Source of the DNA: Emiliania huxleyi CCMP1516
Lineage: Eukaryota; Haptophyta; Isochrysidales; Noelaerhabdaceae
Reading direction: 5' to 3'
DNA length: 64,000 bases
Assembly (NCBI RefSeq): GCF_000372725.1
Contig: NW_005200333.1
Span: forward strand, 932,934-996,933
A program made the position numbers and the translations under genes. Under the pieces are notes generated by a model that worked only from the letters and a program-made list of their open reading frames with translations, was not told the origin of the DNA and did no database searches. Positions 1-9,470 of this stretch are shown one piece after another (position 1 is the first letter of the stretch; each line of letters begins with the position of its first letter).

Positions 1-397
1 GATTGCAACTCCGGTGGCAACGGGCTTCCGGTTCGGGTTGAGGTGTTTGTGTCCCCTCCCGACAGCACCGCCAAACCGCGCGGCGCCACGACACCCCCGC
101 CCCGCCGGGCCCGCAGCCGCACGCCGCCCAGACCGCAGACGTCCCGCATCGTGCGTTCTCATATACGTGTGGTCGTGCGCGTCGCGAGGCATTGGCATTG
201 CTTTTCTCAGGCATAAAACTCCTCAGGCCACACGTCTGCGCTCCTGACGAATATGTCATTAAAAGTAGCCGGACGGGAGAGAGCTGCGCGCGAGAGGAGT
301 GCGCCAAAATACCACGGACACGCAGCTGCAAGACCGACTCCCAACCCGATAGAGAGATGGTCCGAGGACCCATAACATCCTGTGCTAAAAGGAGCTG

Positions 398-652
398 CTA
401 TTGACCCTGCCCGCGCTTCTGCATCATGCGCGACACGACGAACACGGAGGAGTCGAGGTACCTCCCGGCGCAGTTCGAGATGCAGGACGCCTCTGACGAG
501 TCGAGCTTGGCGCCCGGCTTCGTCACGCATTTGTCGAAGCATGTCTCGGTGAGCTTGTTGATCGCCGCCTGGATGACCGCCTTCTGCTGCTCCGTCTCCA
601 TGAACCCCTGCAGGTCCTTCAGCTGCTGCTCATTCGGCTCCACGTCGTCCAT
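398..652 (-). CDS. TIM8: Small Tim chaperone, Tim8-like
   Basis: The 84-residue single-exon protein carries the twin CX3C signature of small Tim proteins: Cys38/Cys42 and Cys57/Cys61, 14 residues apart. The surrounding TETCFDKC, KPGAKLDS and CISNC blocks match the Tim8 branch closely. Small Tims form hexameric zinc-free chaperones in the mitochondrial intermembrane space (Tim8-Tim13) that escort hydrophobic precursors to the TIM22 or SAM machinery. The ATG at 652 is chosen because it gives the normal family length; the open frame continues upstream only as a proline/arginine-rich tail without family similarity. No signal is expected, since import uses Mia40 and the cysteines. No intron is seen. 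Family assignment is secure; Tim8 versus Tim13 is less so. Confidence 0.93.
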   Translation of the reverse strand: MDDVEPNEQQLKDLQGFMETEQQKAVIQAAINKLTETCFDKCVTKPGAKLDSSEASCISNCAGRYLDSSVFVVSRMMQKRGQGQ

Positions 653-1089
653 GATTCTCGCTCCGCAGCAGTGCACAGCCGGAGCCTGCGGCAGCGGGAG
701 GGGCGGCGGATGGCGCGGCAGCGCGACGGGACGCAGCGAGGAAGTGCAGCGCGGGGCGATGACGCAGGGCGCGGGGCGATGACGAGTGTGTGTCTGGGGC
801 TTGGGTGTTCGTGGCGTGCCCGCTCGCGAAGAGCGAAAAGAATTTCCCAAGCTCTGGCCCGCTGGGTGCGCTTCTGAGCTCCCCGGCCCTGGATGTGCGG
901 TTAATGACTGCACTCCAAGTGCTCCAAACGCGCGCCAACACTGGGCACAACACTGGGCACGGGACTGGCGCGCACTGGCACAAACAGCGAAAAGAAACTA
1001 CCGTACTTACGCCTATTTTTTCTTTCTTTTTTGGACCCCCGATCTCTCTGACTCTCTGCGGCTGGCTGGCGGCTGGTCTCCTATGTGTA

Positions 1090-1230
1090 TTTTTAGCAAT
1101 ACCAAACAACTCTAACACTCACACGTCATTTGGGGCCTGGAGCCCCTGCAAAATGATGTTTATGGAGGTTTAAAGTTTGCGGGGGGGGACAGCTGCCCTG
1201 GCAAAATGATGTTTATGCCCTGTTCACGCG
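1090..1230. repeat. Dispersed repeat fragment, copy 1
   Basis: The run with TTTTTAGCAATACCAAAC, AACACTCACACGTCATTTGG and GGCCTGGAGCCC recurs almost unchanged at 40767-40830. It includes a short internal duplication of CAAAATGATGTTTATG (1149 and 1203). No gene is seen between 653 and about 1329 otherwise. Confidence 0.7.
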
Positions 1231-1328
1231 CGCGCGAGACGTGCAGACAGGGTTGCCAGGTGAGAGCGAATGGCGCGGTTCACGCCTCGCACAACAGAGA
1301 GAGAGATGCGCTCTGCATGGTGGGACAT

Positions 1329-1560
1329 AAAAGAAAGCGAGTACTTGGGCGAGTAGGCCGTGCGGTCGACGCTGCCGCGCGCGGCTTTGCGCGCGAGGCG
1401 GCGCAGCTTGAGAACGGCGGTGGGCGAGAAGCCGCCGCCGAACGTCTCGTGGAGCAGCAGGTTGAAGTTGTTGCGCTTGACAAAGATCGCGTCGTGGTAG
1501 AAACCGCGATGCGCCTTGACGTAGCCGTGGCCGGTCTTGTGGGAGAAGGGTTGGCTGGGT
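1329..1560 (-). pseudogene. ORF fragment of unknown family
   Basis: On the minus strand an ATG-less open stretch of about 75 codons reads HKTGHGYVKAHRGFYHDAIF, then VKRNNFNLLLHETFGGGFSP, then an Arg/Lys-rich end. Its composition (F, Y, N, H, K mixed) is unlike the biased shadow frames around it, so it looks like a real exon or an exon remnant. I do not recognise the family. No flanking exon with the same character was found: upstream lies a repeat-like stretch and downstream the repeat at 1090-1230. It could be a gene remnant or part of a mobile element. Confidence 0.35.
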
Positions 1561-1867
1561 TGCCCGCGCGCCTTGTTGTGTTATGTGTATGCGGCCGGAT
1601 CAATTACCTTGCGCCGCCGTGTGATCGCAACAACCATTTCCTGGCCGCCACACTACGAGGAGCAAGAGCATCAGTCATCATGTGGCTGCCCCAATGCGAA
1701 GTTGCTAGTAGAGTCATGACGGGTATAGCAGGCTACGGACGGCTGCAAAGGCCTCCATCAGCTTCGACAACTTGCTTGTCTTCCGCATCTGGGGGGGGGG
1801 GGGGGGGAGCCCCCAAGGGAGTGTAAGTTGAGAGAGGCTAGAGGGGAAGGCGGGAATAGGCCACACT

Positions 1868-3742
1868 CTAAGAGCGCGCCTTGAAGAAGATCTCGCTGCC
1901 GTCCTGCGTGACCGCCTTGAGGTGGATCGGCGGGCCAAGCAAGCCCGACATGAGGAGCCGCTCCGTCTCACCGGCCTCCTCCATGATCTTTCTAGTCCGG
2001 GTTTGGTAAGCGTCCCGTCGGGCCGCTTCTTCGGGGGTCGGCGGGGTCGGCGGGCGATTCCGCCGCTCCTCCTCCTCCGCCTCGCGGACCTTCGCCCGCC
2101 GCTGCCACTCCTCATCGTTGTCGCGCACGTTGCAGCGCGTGATGCTCTTCGAGTCGCCGGCGCCGTCGAGCAGGTCGTCGTACGAGAGGCGGGCGCCAAA
2201 GCGTCGAGGTCGACGGCGAGCGCCGCGAGGCTGCTGCGGTCAGACGCGAGCAGCAGCTCCTCCACGTCGTGCCGGATGGAGGGGTGGCACTCGCACGTGC
2301 CGTCGGAGCAGTCCTCCCGGTACTTCAAGAAGTCCTCGGGGCACTTGGCGCAGACCCAGACTCTCTCCTCCGCTCGGTCGGTGCTGCGGAAGTCGGACAG
2401 GAGCTCCGGGTCGAGGAAGTCGGACGAGCCGAAGGAGCGAGTGAGCGTGACGAGGTCGTCGGCCGTCACGCCCCAGTCCGTGTTGTCATCCACAAACGTC
2501 TCGTAGCTGCGCGTGTCCGTGGACGAGTCCTGCCCATTGATGGAGACGCGATACGGCATAGAGTAGCCGTAATAGACGTCGCCGTTGAAGCGCTCTCGCC
2601 GCACCGGCTCTGGCGGCGGATGGCGCATGTGGAACTCGGCCTTGCCGATCGCGTTGAGCCGCTTGAAGTCGGAGATGCGCTGCAGCCGGACGAGGGAGTT
2701 GAGGTAGTGCGTCCACGCGTTGTGCATGCCCTCGAAGAGCGCGCGGGGCGTGTACTTGTCGTAGCACGGGTTGTAGCTCTGTCCCTCGACCCTCTCCGGC
2801 GCCGGGTACTCCTCGCAGATCTCCTTGCAGAAGGAGGAGGACGTCTCGCCCCAGCCGCATCTCGCCCCAGCCCGACATCTCGGCCAGCACGGCCACGAGC
2901 GCGCCAGCATGCCCTCGATGCCTCCTCGCAGAGCGCCGTCGTCGGCGGGCGGAGGAGGCAGTCGCCCGAGTTGGTGCGCCGGCTGACGCCGAAGATGGTT
3001 GCCGCCTCGGTGGCGCCGGGGAGGAGGACGGCGAGGTTGGCCGTCCAATTCATGTCGCAGATGCAGTCGTGTGTGCAGCACCCCTTGCCCATCGTCGACT
3101 GGATCGCGTACGAGAAGGTGAAGATGACGGGGCCATCGGCCGACTCGATGGAGTACACATGGCACTCCTGGCCGACTAGCTTGCAGTGGTGCATGGCGCA
3201 GCCCAGCGGCACGATCCGCGAGAGGAAGGGCGGCACGGCGTCGAGCCCGGGGATGCGGAGTGCGAGCGCCCGCGCCACCGCGTCCTGGTAGCGCTGCCTC
3301 GACTCGGCCATGAACTTGCGGCGACGGAGCGGGTACGGGTAATTGATGGTCGGCTCGTGGTCGTAGATTATGGTGGAGCCCTCCGGCTCCATGCGCCAGC
3401 AATCCTTGTTGCAGCCGAGCTCGGGGTCGGTGACGATCTGCCGCTGACTCCCCGTCAGCGGCTGCATCGAGTGCCGGCTCATGAGCGCTGCCAACTCGTC
3501 CTGTGCAAGTGGGCAGCCGCTCCGGAGTGCGAGCGTCAGCCTCGCCAGTCCGCTTGCGACGGAAGCAAGCACGCGATGTACTCGAAGAGCGATCGCTCGC
3601 CAAAGACAGGCTCAACGAAGGCGTCCATCGGGGGTGCGCACGAAGGGGTCGGTCGAGCAACAGACCAGCCGCGGGCTGAAATCTTCTTTCTCGCGTCAAC
3701 ACCGCGCTGGTGTCCAGTCCGAGCCTGACTGCTCTTCACCAT
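1868..3742 (-). CDS. Cysteine-rich multi-exon protein, unknown function
   Basis: Coding signal moves between minus frames, so introns are inferred. The 5' part may begin with an exon reading FVEPVFGERSLFEYIACLLP near 3600. A long exon (about 3570-3000) then has many cysteines (CNKDCW, GCCTHDCICDMNW) with a conserved look around DHEPTINYPYPLRRRKF. A second large exon (about 2860-2170) starts near SFCKEICEEYPAPERV and ends with a second Cys cluster, VCAKCPEDFLKYREDCSDG and CECHPS. A final exon reads VRDNDEEWQRRAKVREAEEE, stop at 1868, with a charged helical tail. The paired cysteines suggest an extracellular or lumenal protein, but no signal peptide could be fixed. I do not recognise the family. 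Exon edges are approximate. Confidence 0.55.
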
Positions 3743-3989
3743 CCTACCTAACTAACTAACTGCAAGCTGTTTTCGGTGACGGTGTATGCGTGTATATGTG
3801 GCTCTTACGTACATTCCCGTAACCCGCACAGGAGGACTCTGCTGAGTGCTGTGTGCTGACAGGGTTTGCGATGAGACTACGAGACTACAACTGTAAATCT
3901 CCTGGGTTGGCGCCCTGACGCCGAGAGGCACATCGCCACGACCCCAGGGCGTTGGCGGGGGACAGACACGTATGCATCACAACACACGA

Positions 3990-5150
3990 CTACAGCAACC
4001 CGACTCCGGGACAGCGCCGCGCCGTCGTCATCGGCGCCATCGCCTCCCACGCATTTGCGGCCGGGTCGTACCGCTCGACTGTGTTCATCGGGCCGACGGT
4101 GTCGACGCTCACGCCGCCGAAAACATACAGCGTGCCGCACAGCACTGCCGCGCCGGGGGCGAAGCGTGCCATCGTCATCGGTGCCACTGCCTCCCACACG
4201 TTCGTCGCGGGGTCATACCGCTCGACAGAGCTGAAGTTGTCGGCCCGCCCACCCACTTCAGCACCACCCACTGCGTACAACCTGCCATCGAGCACCGCCA
4301 CAGCGGGGCCCTGCCGCACCGAACCCATCGGCGCCACGCCCTCCCACGCGTTCGTCGCCGGGTCGTACCGCTCCACCGAGCTGACCTCGTCGTCATAGAT
4401 CCCGCCCACAGCATACAGCTTGCCGTCGAGCACAGCCACAGCGTGAGTATCCCGCCCCTCCGCCATCGACGCCACCTCCTCCCACGCATCCAGCGCCGGG
4501 TCGTACCGCTCGACCGAGCTGAGGCCGACCTCGTCGGCGTTGTTGCCGCCGACAGCATACAGCTTGCCGTCGAGCACCGCAACACCGAGATCCTCCCGCG
4601 CCCACGCCAACGGCGCAACCGCTTCCCACGATTTCGTTGCCCAATCGTACCGCTCGACTGCGTTGGAAGGCTCTCCGCTAGTGAGATTGAGGCCGCCCAC
4701 CACATAGAGCTTGCCGTCGAGCATCGCCGTGCCGACAACTAGTCGTGCCGTTGGCATCGGCGCCACAGCCTCCTGCTCCCACACATTCGTGGACGGGTCG
4801 TACCGCTCCAGCGAGTTGACAACCTCGTCGTTGCTGTCGTGGCCGCCGATCACGACCAGGCGCGGCCTCTCGCGCTTCTTCAGCGTCTCCTTCCAGCCGC
4901 GGCGCCACGCGCGGCACGTCCCCTTGGCGGCGTGCTCCGTGGTCGGCAGCTGGGCGAGGATGTGCGGGGCGAGGTCCGGCGAGAGGAGGACCTCGGAGAG
5001 CACCCACTCGGGCTGCTCTACGAGCCGAGCGGCGTGCTCCTCCGCCACGCGCAGCGCGGCGTCGCTCGCGCCCGCCTGCGCCTCGATGATGGCGCACAGC
5101 TGCGCTGGCGAGAGGCCCGCGACGCGGGCGCCGATGCGGTGGGAGGCCAT
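3990..5150 (-). CDS. F-box-like / Kelch-repeat protein
   Basis: This single-exon gene encodes 386 residues from the ATG at 5150 (the frame runs on to a GTG at 5162). Residues ~1-95 are helical with LSPAQLCAIIEAQ and an F-box-like stretch (LLSPDLAPHILAQLP … CRAWRRGWKETL). The rest is six Kelch repeats, each with a DGKLYAVGG-type strand and an SVERYDPATNAWE-type strand; the final RCPGVGLL strand closes the propeller onto the first repeat. F-box/Kelch proteins are usually substrate receptors of SCF ubiquitin ligases; that role is inferred from architecture. The repeats are very alike at DNA level, suggesting recent internal duplication or gene conversion. The stop TAG is at 3990-3992. Confidence 0.85.
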   Translation of the reverse strand: MASHRIGARVAGLSPAQLCAIIEAQAGASDAALRVAEEHAARLVEQPEWVLSEVLLSPDLAPHILAQLPTTEHAAKGTCRAWRRGWKETLKKRERPRLVVIGGHDSNDEVVNSLERYDPSTNVWEQEAVAPMPTARLVVGTAMLDGKLYVVGGLNLTSGEPSNAVERYDWATKSWEAVAPLAWAREDLGVAVLDGKLYAVGGNNADEVGLSSVERYDPALDAWEEVASMAEGRDTHAVAVLDGKLYAVGGIYDDEVSSVERYDPATNAWEGVAPMGSVRQGPAVAVLDGRLYAVGGAEVGGRADNFSSVERYDPATNVWEAVAPMTMARFAPGAAVLCGTLYVFGGVSVDTVGPMNTVERYDPAANAWEAMAPMTTARRCPGVGLL

Positions 5151-5280
5151 CTGCTCGAGCACACAGCGTGAACGCCCCCGGTAGGGCCTTGCGCGACGTG
5201 CTGTGCGAGCGGTCGCAATTATTTTTCTTGATTTATTTAATTAATATGGAAGGAAAATAAATTTTGTTGAAGAACCCTAG

Positions 5281-5729
5281 CTAGACGGCAAGGAGCCCGA
5301 ACCCCCGCCATGCTGCATGCACGCCGGGCGCGCCCCCGCACCACCGCTCCGTCCTGCTCGCCCGGCTGGCTCGGCTGCCGTGCGGCGGCTCTGCGACCGG
5401 CTGCTCCTCGGGGCGGCAGTGCATGAGCGACTCGGTAGCGACGAGCAGCTGTGGCGTGGGGGTAGGGGAGGGGCGAGCGGTGAGGAAGGGGGGCGAGGTG
5501 GGAGGGGTGGCGTGGCGTGGGGGGAGGAGTGCGCGAGGGAGGGGGCGGGAGGTCCGAGGGAGCGGCGCGAAGGAGGCGGGTAGGAGGCGTGTGTGAGCGG
5601 GCACGGCGGGAATGGGGGAGGCGGAGGGCGCACCAGCCAGCCCACCGCAAAGGCGGTGAGCGCGAGCGAGTACTCGACGAACCACGTCCCACGTGGCACA
5701 GGGGACCTCTGAAGCCCTGATTCATACAA
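5281..5729 (-). CDS. Possible small two-exon membrane protein
   Basis: Two minus-strand stretches look better than background: a short one with the hydrophobic segment TWFVEYSLALTAFAVGWL (about 5695-5640), and, after a ~180-nt C-rich, intron-like stretch, a second reading LLVATESLMHCRPEEQPVAE to a stop near 5281. Just downstream (5218-5275) is an AT-rich tract with AATAAA, fitting a 3' end. No family is recognised and the splice sites are not fixed; it may be chance. Confidence 0.25.
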
Positions 5730-6257
5730 GATTTTTGCCGTGCCGCGCCCATGCCCACACCGCTAACTCGAGCGACCCCAGGCAGCGGCGGGAGGGCTCC
5801 TCTCCACCGTGATGCTCCTCGCCATCATCGTCACCACGACGTGTCAGCTGCGGACGGGCGTCGCCCGCGACATGCGCACGTAGCTCGACAACTTTCAAAC
5901 GCTCTGCAAGCCGCGGGCGGCTCCAACTGTCAATGTCGTCTCGCATCGCCGGTACGCCGGCTGCTCTCTCTCTTCCCCCCCACTCCCCATCGAGACTGAG
6001 CCCCCGGTGAGCACGGGCTGCGGCGCGACCCTTGCCGTCCCCGCGCACGCAGGTCACCATGGCTGCATCAGAGCTGCTTTACGGATCAAGCTGGTCTTCT
6101 TCGAGTGCAGCGAGTAGATCTGAACTCGCCCCCCTCCCCCATGGCTGAGTAGCCTCGATCCGTGACGGCCGCACGCCCCGGGCCACTGTCAAAACTACCC
6201 CCCCCCCCCCCCCACCCCACCCCCACCCCCACCCCCCCACCCCACCCCCCGCCGCAG

Positions 6258-7011
6258 CTACATGTCGATGCCGCAGGGGCGGCGCACGGAGGCGGAAAAG
6301 ATCGAGTTCGACGCGGTGCTGCCCAACATCAACCTGCTCTACCTCGGGGCGTCGGTCCTCATCCTGATGGACCGCTCGTACCTCTCTCGATTCTGGACGC
6401 AATACGAGGCGTGGCTGAGCATGCAGGAGGCCTCGCCGATGGGCCTCGTCTCCGCGCCCAAGAATCGTCAGCGCTACACCATTCGTTGCATCCACGGCGC
6501 GCCGCCTGCGCTCGAGCACTCCTTGGTGCAGGAGTGGTCGCACTGCACGACGCACAGTGCGCACAAGAAGCTCTCTAACCCAGACGTGCTCGTGACGAAC
6601 ATGAGCGATAAGGAAGACCAGCTCAAGAAGATCTTCACCTTCGACCAGCGCATCAAGGCGCTCTTTGTCGCGGCAGGGGCAGCTGGGGCGTTCCAAGGCC
6701 TCAGCGAGATGTGCGCTCGCGAAGAAGCCAGTGAGCCGACGACGCACGCCGATGTGTCGTCGGCATCGGTGCTGCCCAGCAAACAGCAGCTCGTGCCCAA
6801 ATCGGAGTATGACGCGCTCGCGTCAGCACTAGAGGTCAAGACGCGCAGGCTCGCGGAGCAGGACGCTAAACTGGCACAGCTGGAGGCGCAAGTGAGCGAA
6901 CTGATGCAGAAGCTTGAGCAGGGGGAGAGATCAGGCTCGGCAAAAGAGCGTAGCGGGATGATGCGTAAGCTGCAGTACAACCTCGGTTGGGGCGCACGGC
7001 GCTCGGTGTGA
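6258..7011 (+). CDS. TIR-like domain plus coiled coil (last exon)
   Basis: The exon follows a strong 3' splice site: a C homopolymer-like run (6197-6250) ending GCCGCAG at 6257. It encodes about 250 residues. The N-terminal part, LLYLGASVLILMDRSYLSRF followed by WTQYEAWLSMQEA, resembles the core of TIR-type domains (hydrophobic strand, Ser-rich loop, aromatic helix). It continues with YTIRCIHGAPP and NPDVLVTNMSDKEDQLKKI, then a charged coiled coil (~residues 180-235). I recall closely similar proteins as a large haptophyte family; the exact function is unknown, with signalling or NAD-cleaving roles only by analogy. A possible upstream exon is LLSTVMLLAIIVTTTCQLRT (near 5795-5860), a membrane segment, but the 5' structure is unresolved. 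Confidence 0.6.
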
Positions 7012-7485
7012 CCTTCCTCTTCTAGAAGTTAATACACAGTAAGGGCTAAACGTCAGGGGCGGCGACCCCCCCATCTACAGATGATATATGCGCGTCTTGA
7101 GATAATATGCATCATCTAAGATGCGCCCTACTTAGACTGCAGTCTGCACCCACTTCTTTCGCGCTTGTCTTAAATTCTTTTCGCCTTGGCCGCTTTGTGT
7201 ATCTCGAGACTTCGAGAGAAGGCCGCCCGCAGGCCTCCCCGAGGACCCAGGCGGTGGTTGGCTGACTGAGCTTTGTTGTAAAATTCTTTGGCGGGCAACT
7301 TTGCCGGAGAGGTTTCTTAGTTTTTTACCGGTCGGCGGGCCGCCGCTGTGGCGAGTACAGCGGAGACAGCCCATGCCGAAAGGTGTTATCGCCCTCCTCT
7401 CCTCGCTCTCCTCCCGCCAAGTCACGCGGCGCTCGCACTGCGTTCGTGACAAGCGATCCCACGACAGCGATTGTGGGGACTACAT

Positions 7486-7515
7486 ACATGCACATGCACA
7501 TGTGCATGTGCATGT
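7486..7515. repeat. Perfect 30-bp palindrome
   Basis: ACATGCACATGCACA is followed directly by its exact reverse complement TGTGCATGTGCATGT. It lies in the otherwise gene-free stretch 7012-8021, which also has a tandem duplication of GTGCTTTGTGGCAGCAC at 7713-7750. It may arise from a (GTGCAT)n microsatellite that inverted. Confidence 0.8.
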
Positions 7516-8021
7516 GCATGTGATCCGTACGTGAAGGGTGGAGGGGCCCGTCCGCAGAGCTAGGCGGCGGCGTGGACGCCCCCCACGTGGTGTTGGTGTG
7601 ACGTCTGAGCTTGGATCTGTGACTAAAGCCGCTTACCACTGATGGATCCCCACCCGAATGACACACAGTGAGCGCCCCAGCACTTCACTACGCCCTCCGC
7701 GCGAAATTGCTAGTGGTGCTTTGTGGCAGCACATTGTGCTTTGTGGCAGCACGGGTGCGGTGCCCGAGACCGCTTTTCCTTGTCCCCGAGGATGCTGCTG
7801 CCAACCGAGCGTGCTCGGATGGCATTCTGGCTTAGCACCCCGTGTGCTTGGAGGTGCGGTCGCGGGGGGGGGGAGTGCTTGCTTTGTTGGAGTTGGCGAG
7901 GAGTCGCTCGCCCTTGAGCTCTCCCACCGTGACGTGCTTGCCCGCGGCGGCCTGCTCGACGAGAGTGGGCGCCACCGACGCGCGTCCGGCCGTGGCGGCG
8001 GACGGGCACAGCACGGTGCAG

Positions 8022-9005
8022 ATGCTTGGGTCATGCGAGGAAGCCACGGTGGACGAGACAGCCTGTCTCGCCAGCCTGCCCGCTGAGCTCCTCGGCGCTG
8101 TCCTCCCGGCGGCCGGTCTCGTGTCGCTGGCGTCCTCCTGCAGCGCAATGCGGGACTCGATGGCGCCATTTGTGAACGGCTGGCTGGAGCGCGGCCTCGA
8201 CGCGCTCTTCCGAAAGGCGTGTGGGCATGAGACTGCCGGCGCCAACCTCTACGGCGCGCGCGAGAGGTGGTCGGCCTTTGTTGCCGCGCGGAGGTCGCTC
8301 GCCCTAGCCAAGTGCTCGCTGCGCCTCGAGGAGATCCGGCTGCTCCTCCACGCCCACCGCCTAGCTCCCGCGGCAGGGCTGCGCCACCTCTCGCTGCGCA
8401 ACAACGGCCTGGGGGACGATGCGACGGCGCAGCTGGCTCGCGCGATCGGCTCCGGAGCGCTCCGGTGGACGGAGACGCTCTTTCTGTGCGGCAACCACAT
8501 CACGGACCTTGGGCTGCGGTCGCTCGTCGAGGCGGTGCAGGAGGGAGGCGGCGGCGCGGCGGCGCACGGCGGCGCGGCGGCGCCGGCGCCGACCGCGCTC
8601 TGCAAGCTCCACTGCGACAACAACCGGCTCGGCGACGGCGCCCTCTTCCACCTCGGCGCCTGCCTCTCCCGCGCGCCGATTGGCCGGCTGCGTCTCCTCT
8701 CGCTCCGCACGAACGGCATCGGCGACGTTGGCTTCGGAGGGCTCGTCCACAGGCTGCTCGGCGCTTTGCCCGTGCTGCTGCCTCGATTGCCAGAGCTCCG
8801 GCTCGGCGCGAACCGCATCAGCGACGCGGGGCTTGAGAGTTTGGTCGAGGCCCTGCAGGAGGGCGTGCGCGCACACCCGGCGCTAAAGCGGACCCTGCAA
8901 AACAAGATCGGCGCGCTGGACCTCAGCGAGAACCCAATGGGCGACGGCGCCCTCATGGCGAGATTCGAATCTCTCACGATGAGGAACATCGGTCGCTTCC
9001 TGTAG
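8022..9005 (+). CDS. F-box-like / leucine-rich repeat protein
   Basis: The ATG at 8022 gives 327 residues in one exon. The start region (SLPAELLGAVLPAAGLVSLA … CSAM) resembles an F-box. Six leucine-rich repeats of the ribonuclease-inhibitor type follow: LRHLSLRNNGLGDDA, ETLFLCGNHITDLG, CKLHCDNNRLGDGA, LRLLSLRTNGIGDVG, LPELRLGANRISDAG and ALDLSENPMGDGA. Such proteins act as binding scaffolds, often ubiquitin-ligase adaptors; this is inference. The open frame extends 60 codons upstream of 8022, but that part has no family character. It reads toward the converging PAO-like gene. Confidence 0.8.
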   Translation: MLGSCEEATVDETACLASLPAELLGAVLPAAGLVSLASSCSAMRDSMAPFVNGWLERGLDALFRKACGHETAGANLYGARERWSAFVAARRSLALAKCSLRLEEIRLLLHAHRLAPAAGLRHLSLRNNGLGDDATAQLARAIGSGALRWTETLFLCGNHITDLGLRSLVEAVQEGGGGAAAHGGAAAPAPTALCKLHCDNNRLGDGALFHLGACLSRAPIGRLRLLSLRTNGIGDVGFGGLVHRLLGALPVLLPRLPELRLGANRISDAGLESLVEALQEGVRAHPALKRTLQNKIGALDLSENPMGDGALMARFESLTMRNIGRFL

Positions 9006-9470
9006 CTCTTGCCCGATAGGCGGCTTCGGCCTCTAAGCGAGCTCTATCCGCTGTGCGCTCTGTGGTCTTTCTCGGGGTGGTGCTATTTCGTTGACGAGGT
9101 GTAAAATACACGCAACCACACGGGTCACGGCTTTTTCGTCACTGGACACTGCGTACGGCGTACCGTTTTCGGTGTTGACTTTTGAGGGGAGCTCGTAGTG
9201 TGCACATCGCGTCATCATCAAGCAGTGCACCCCCCGAAGTAAAAGGTCACAGACAGCGAGCTCGGCAACTACATGTCCCACTTCACGCATCACATTTTGG
9301 TATACTTGGGAAGAGCCGACTATATCAGCCAATCACAAAAGATGGAGAACTCCGGGGGGCCGCGCAAACCGCAAAGCCCAGCCGCCGTCCCGTGAAGAGC
9401 GCCATAGTCTCGGTTGCGGGTGGGGCCGTGGGGCGGTGCTCTCGCGAGCCCCTGCCTCCACGAGTCCGGC

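Noticed and set aside
8955-8975. ATTCGAATC as a tRNA T-loop
   Set aside because: No acceptor or anticodon stem can be drawn around it and it lies within the LRR coding sequence. The same holds for GGTTCGAATGG at 62614.
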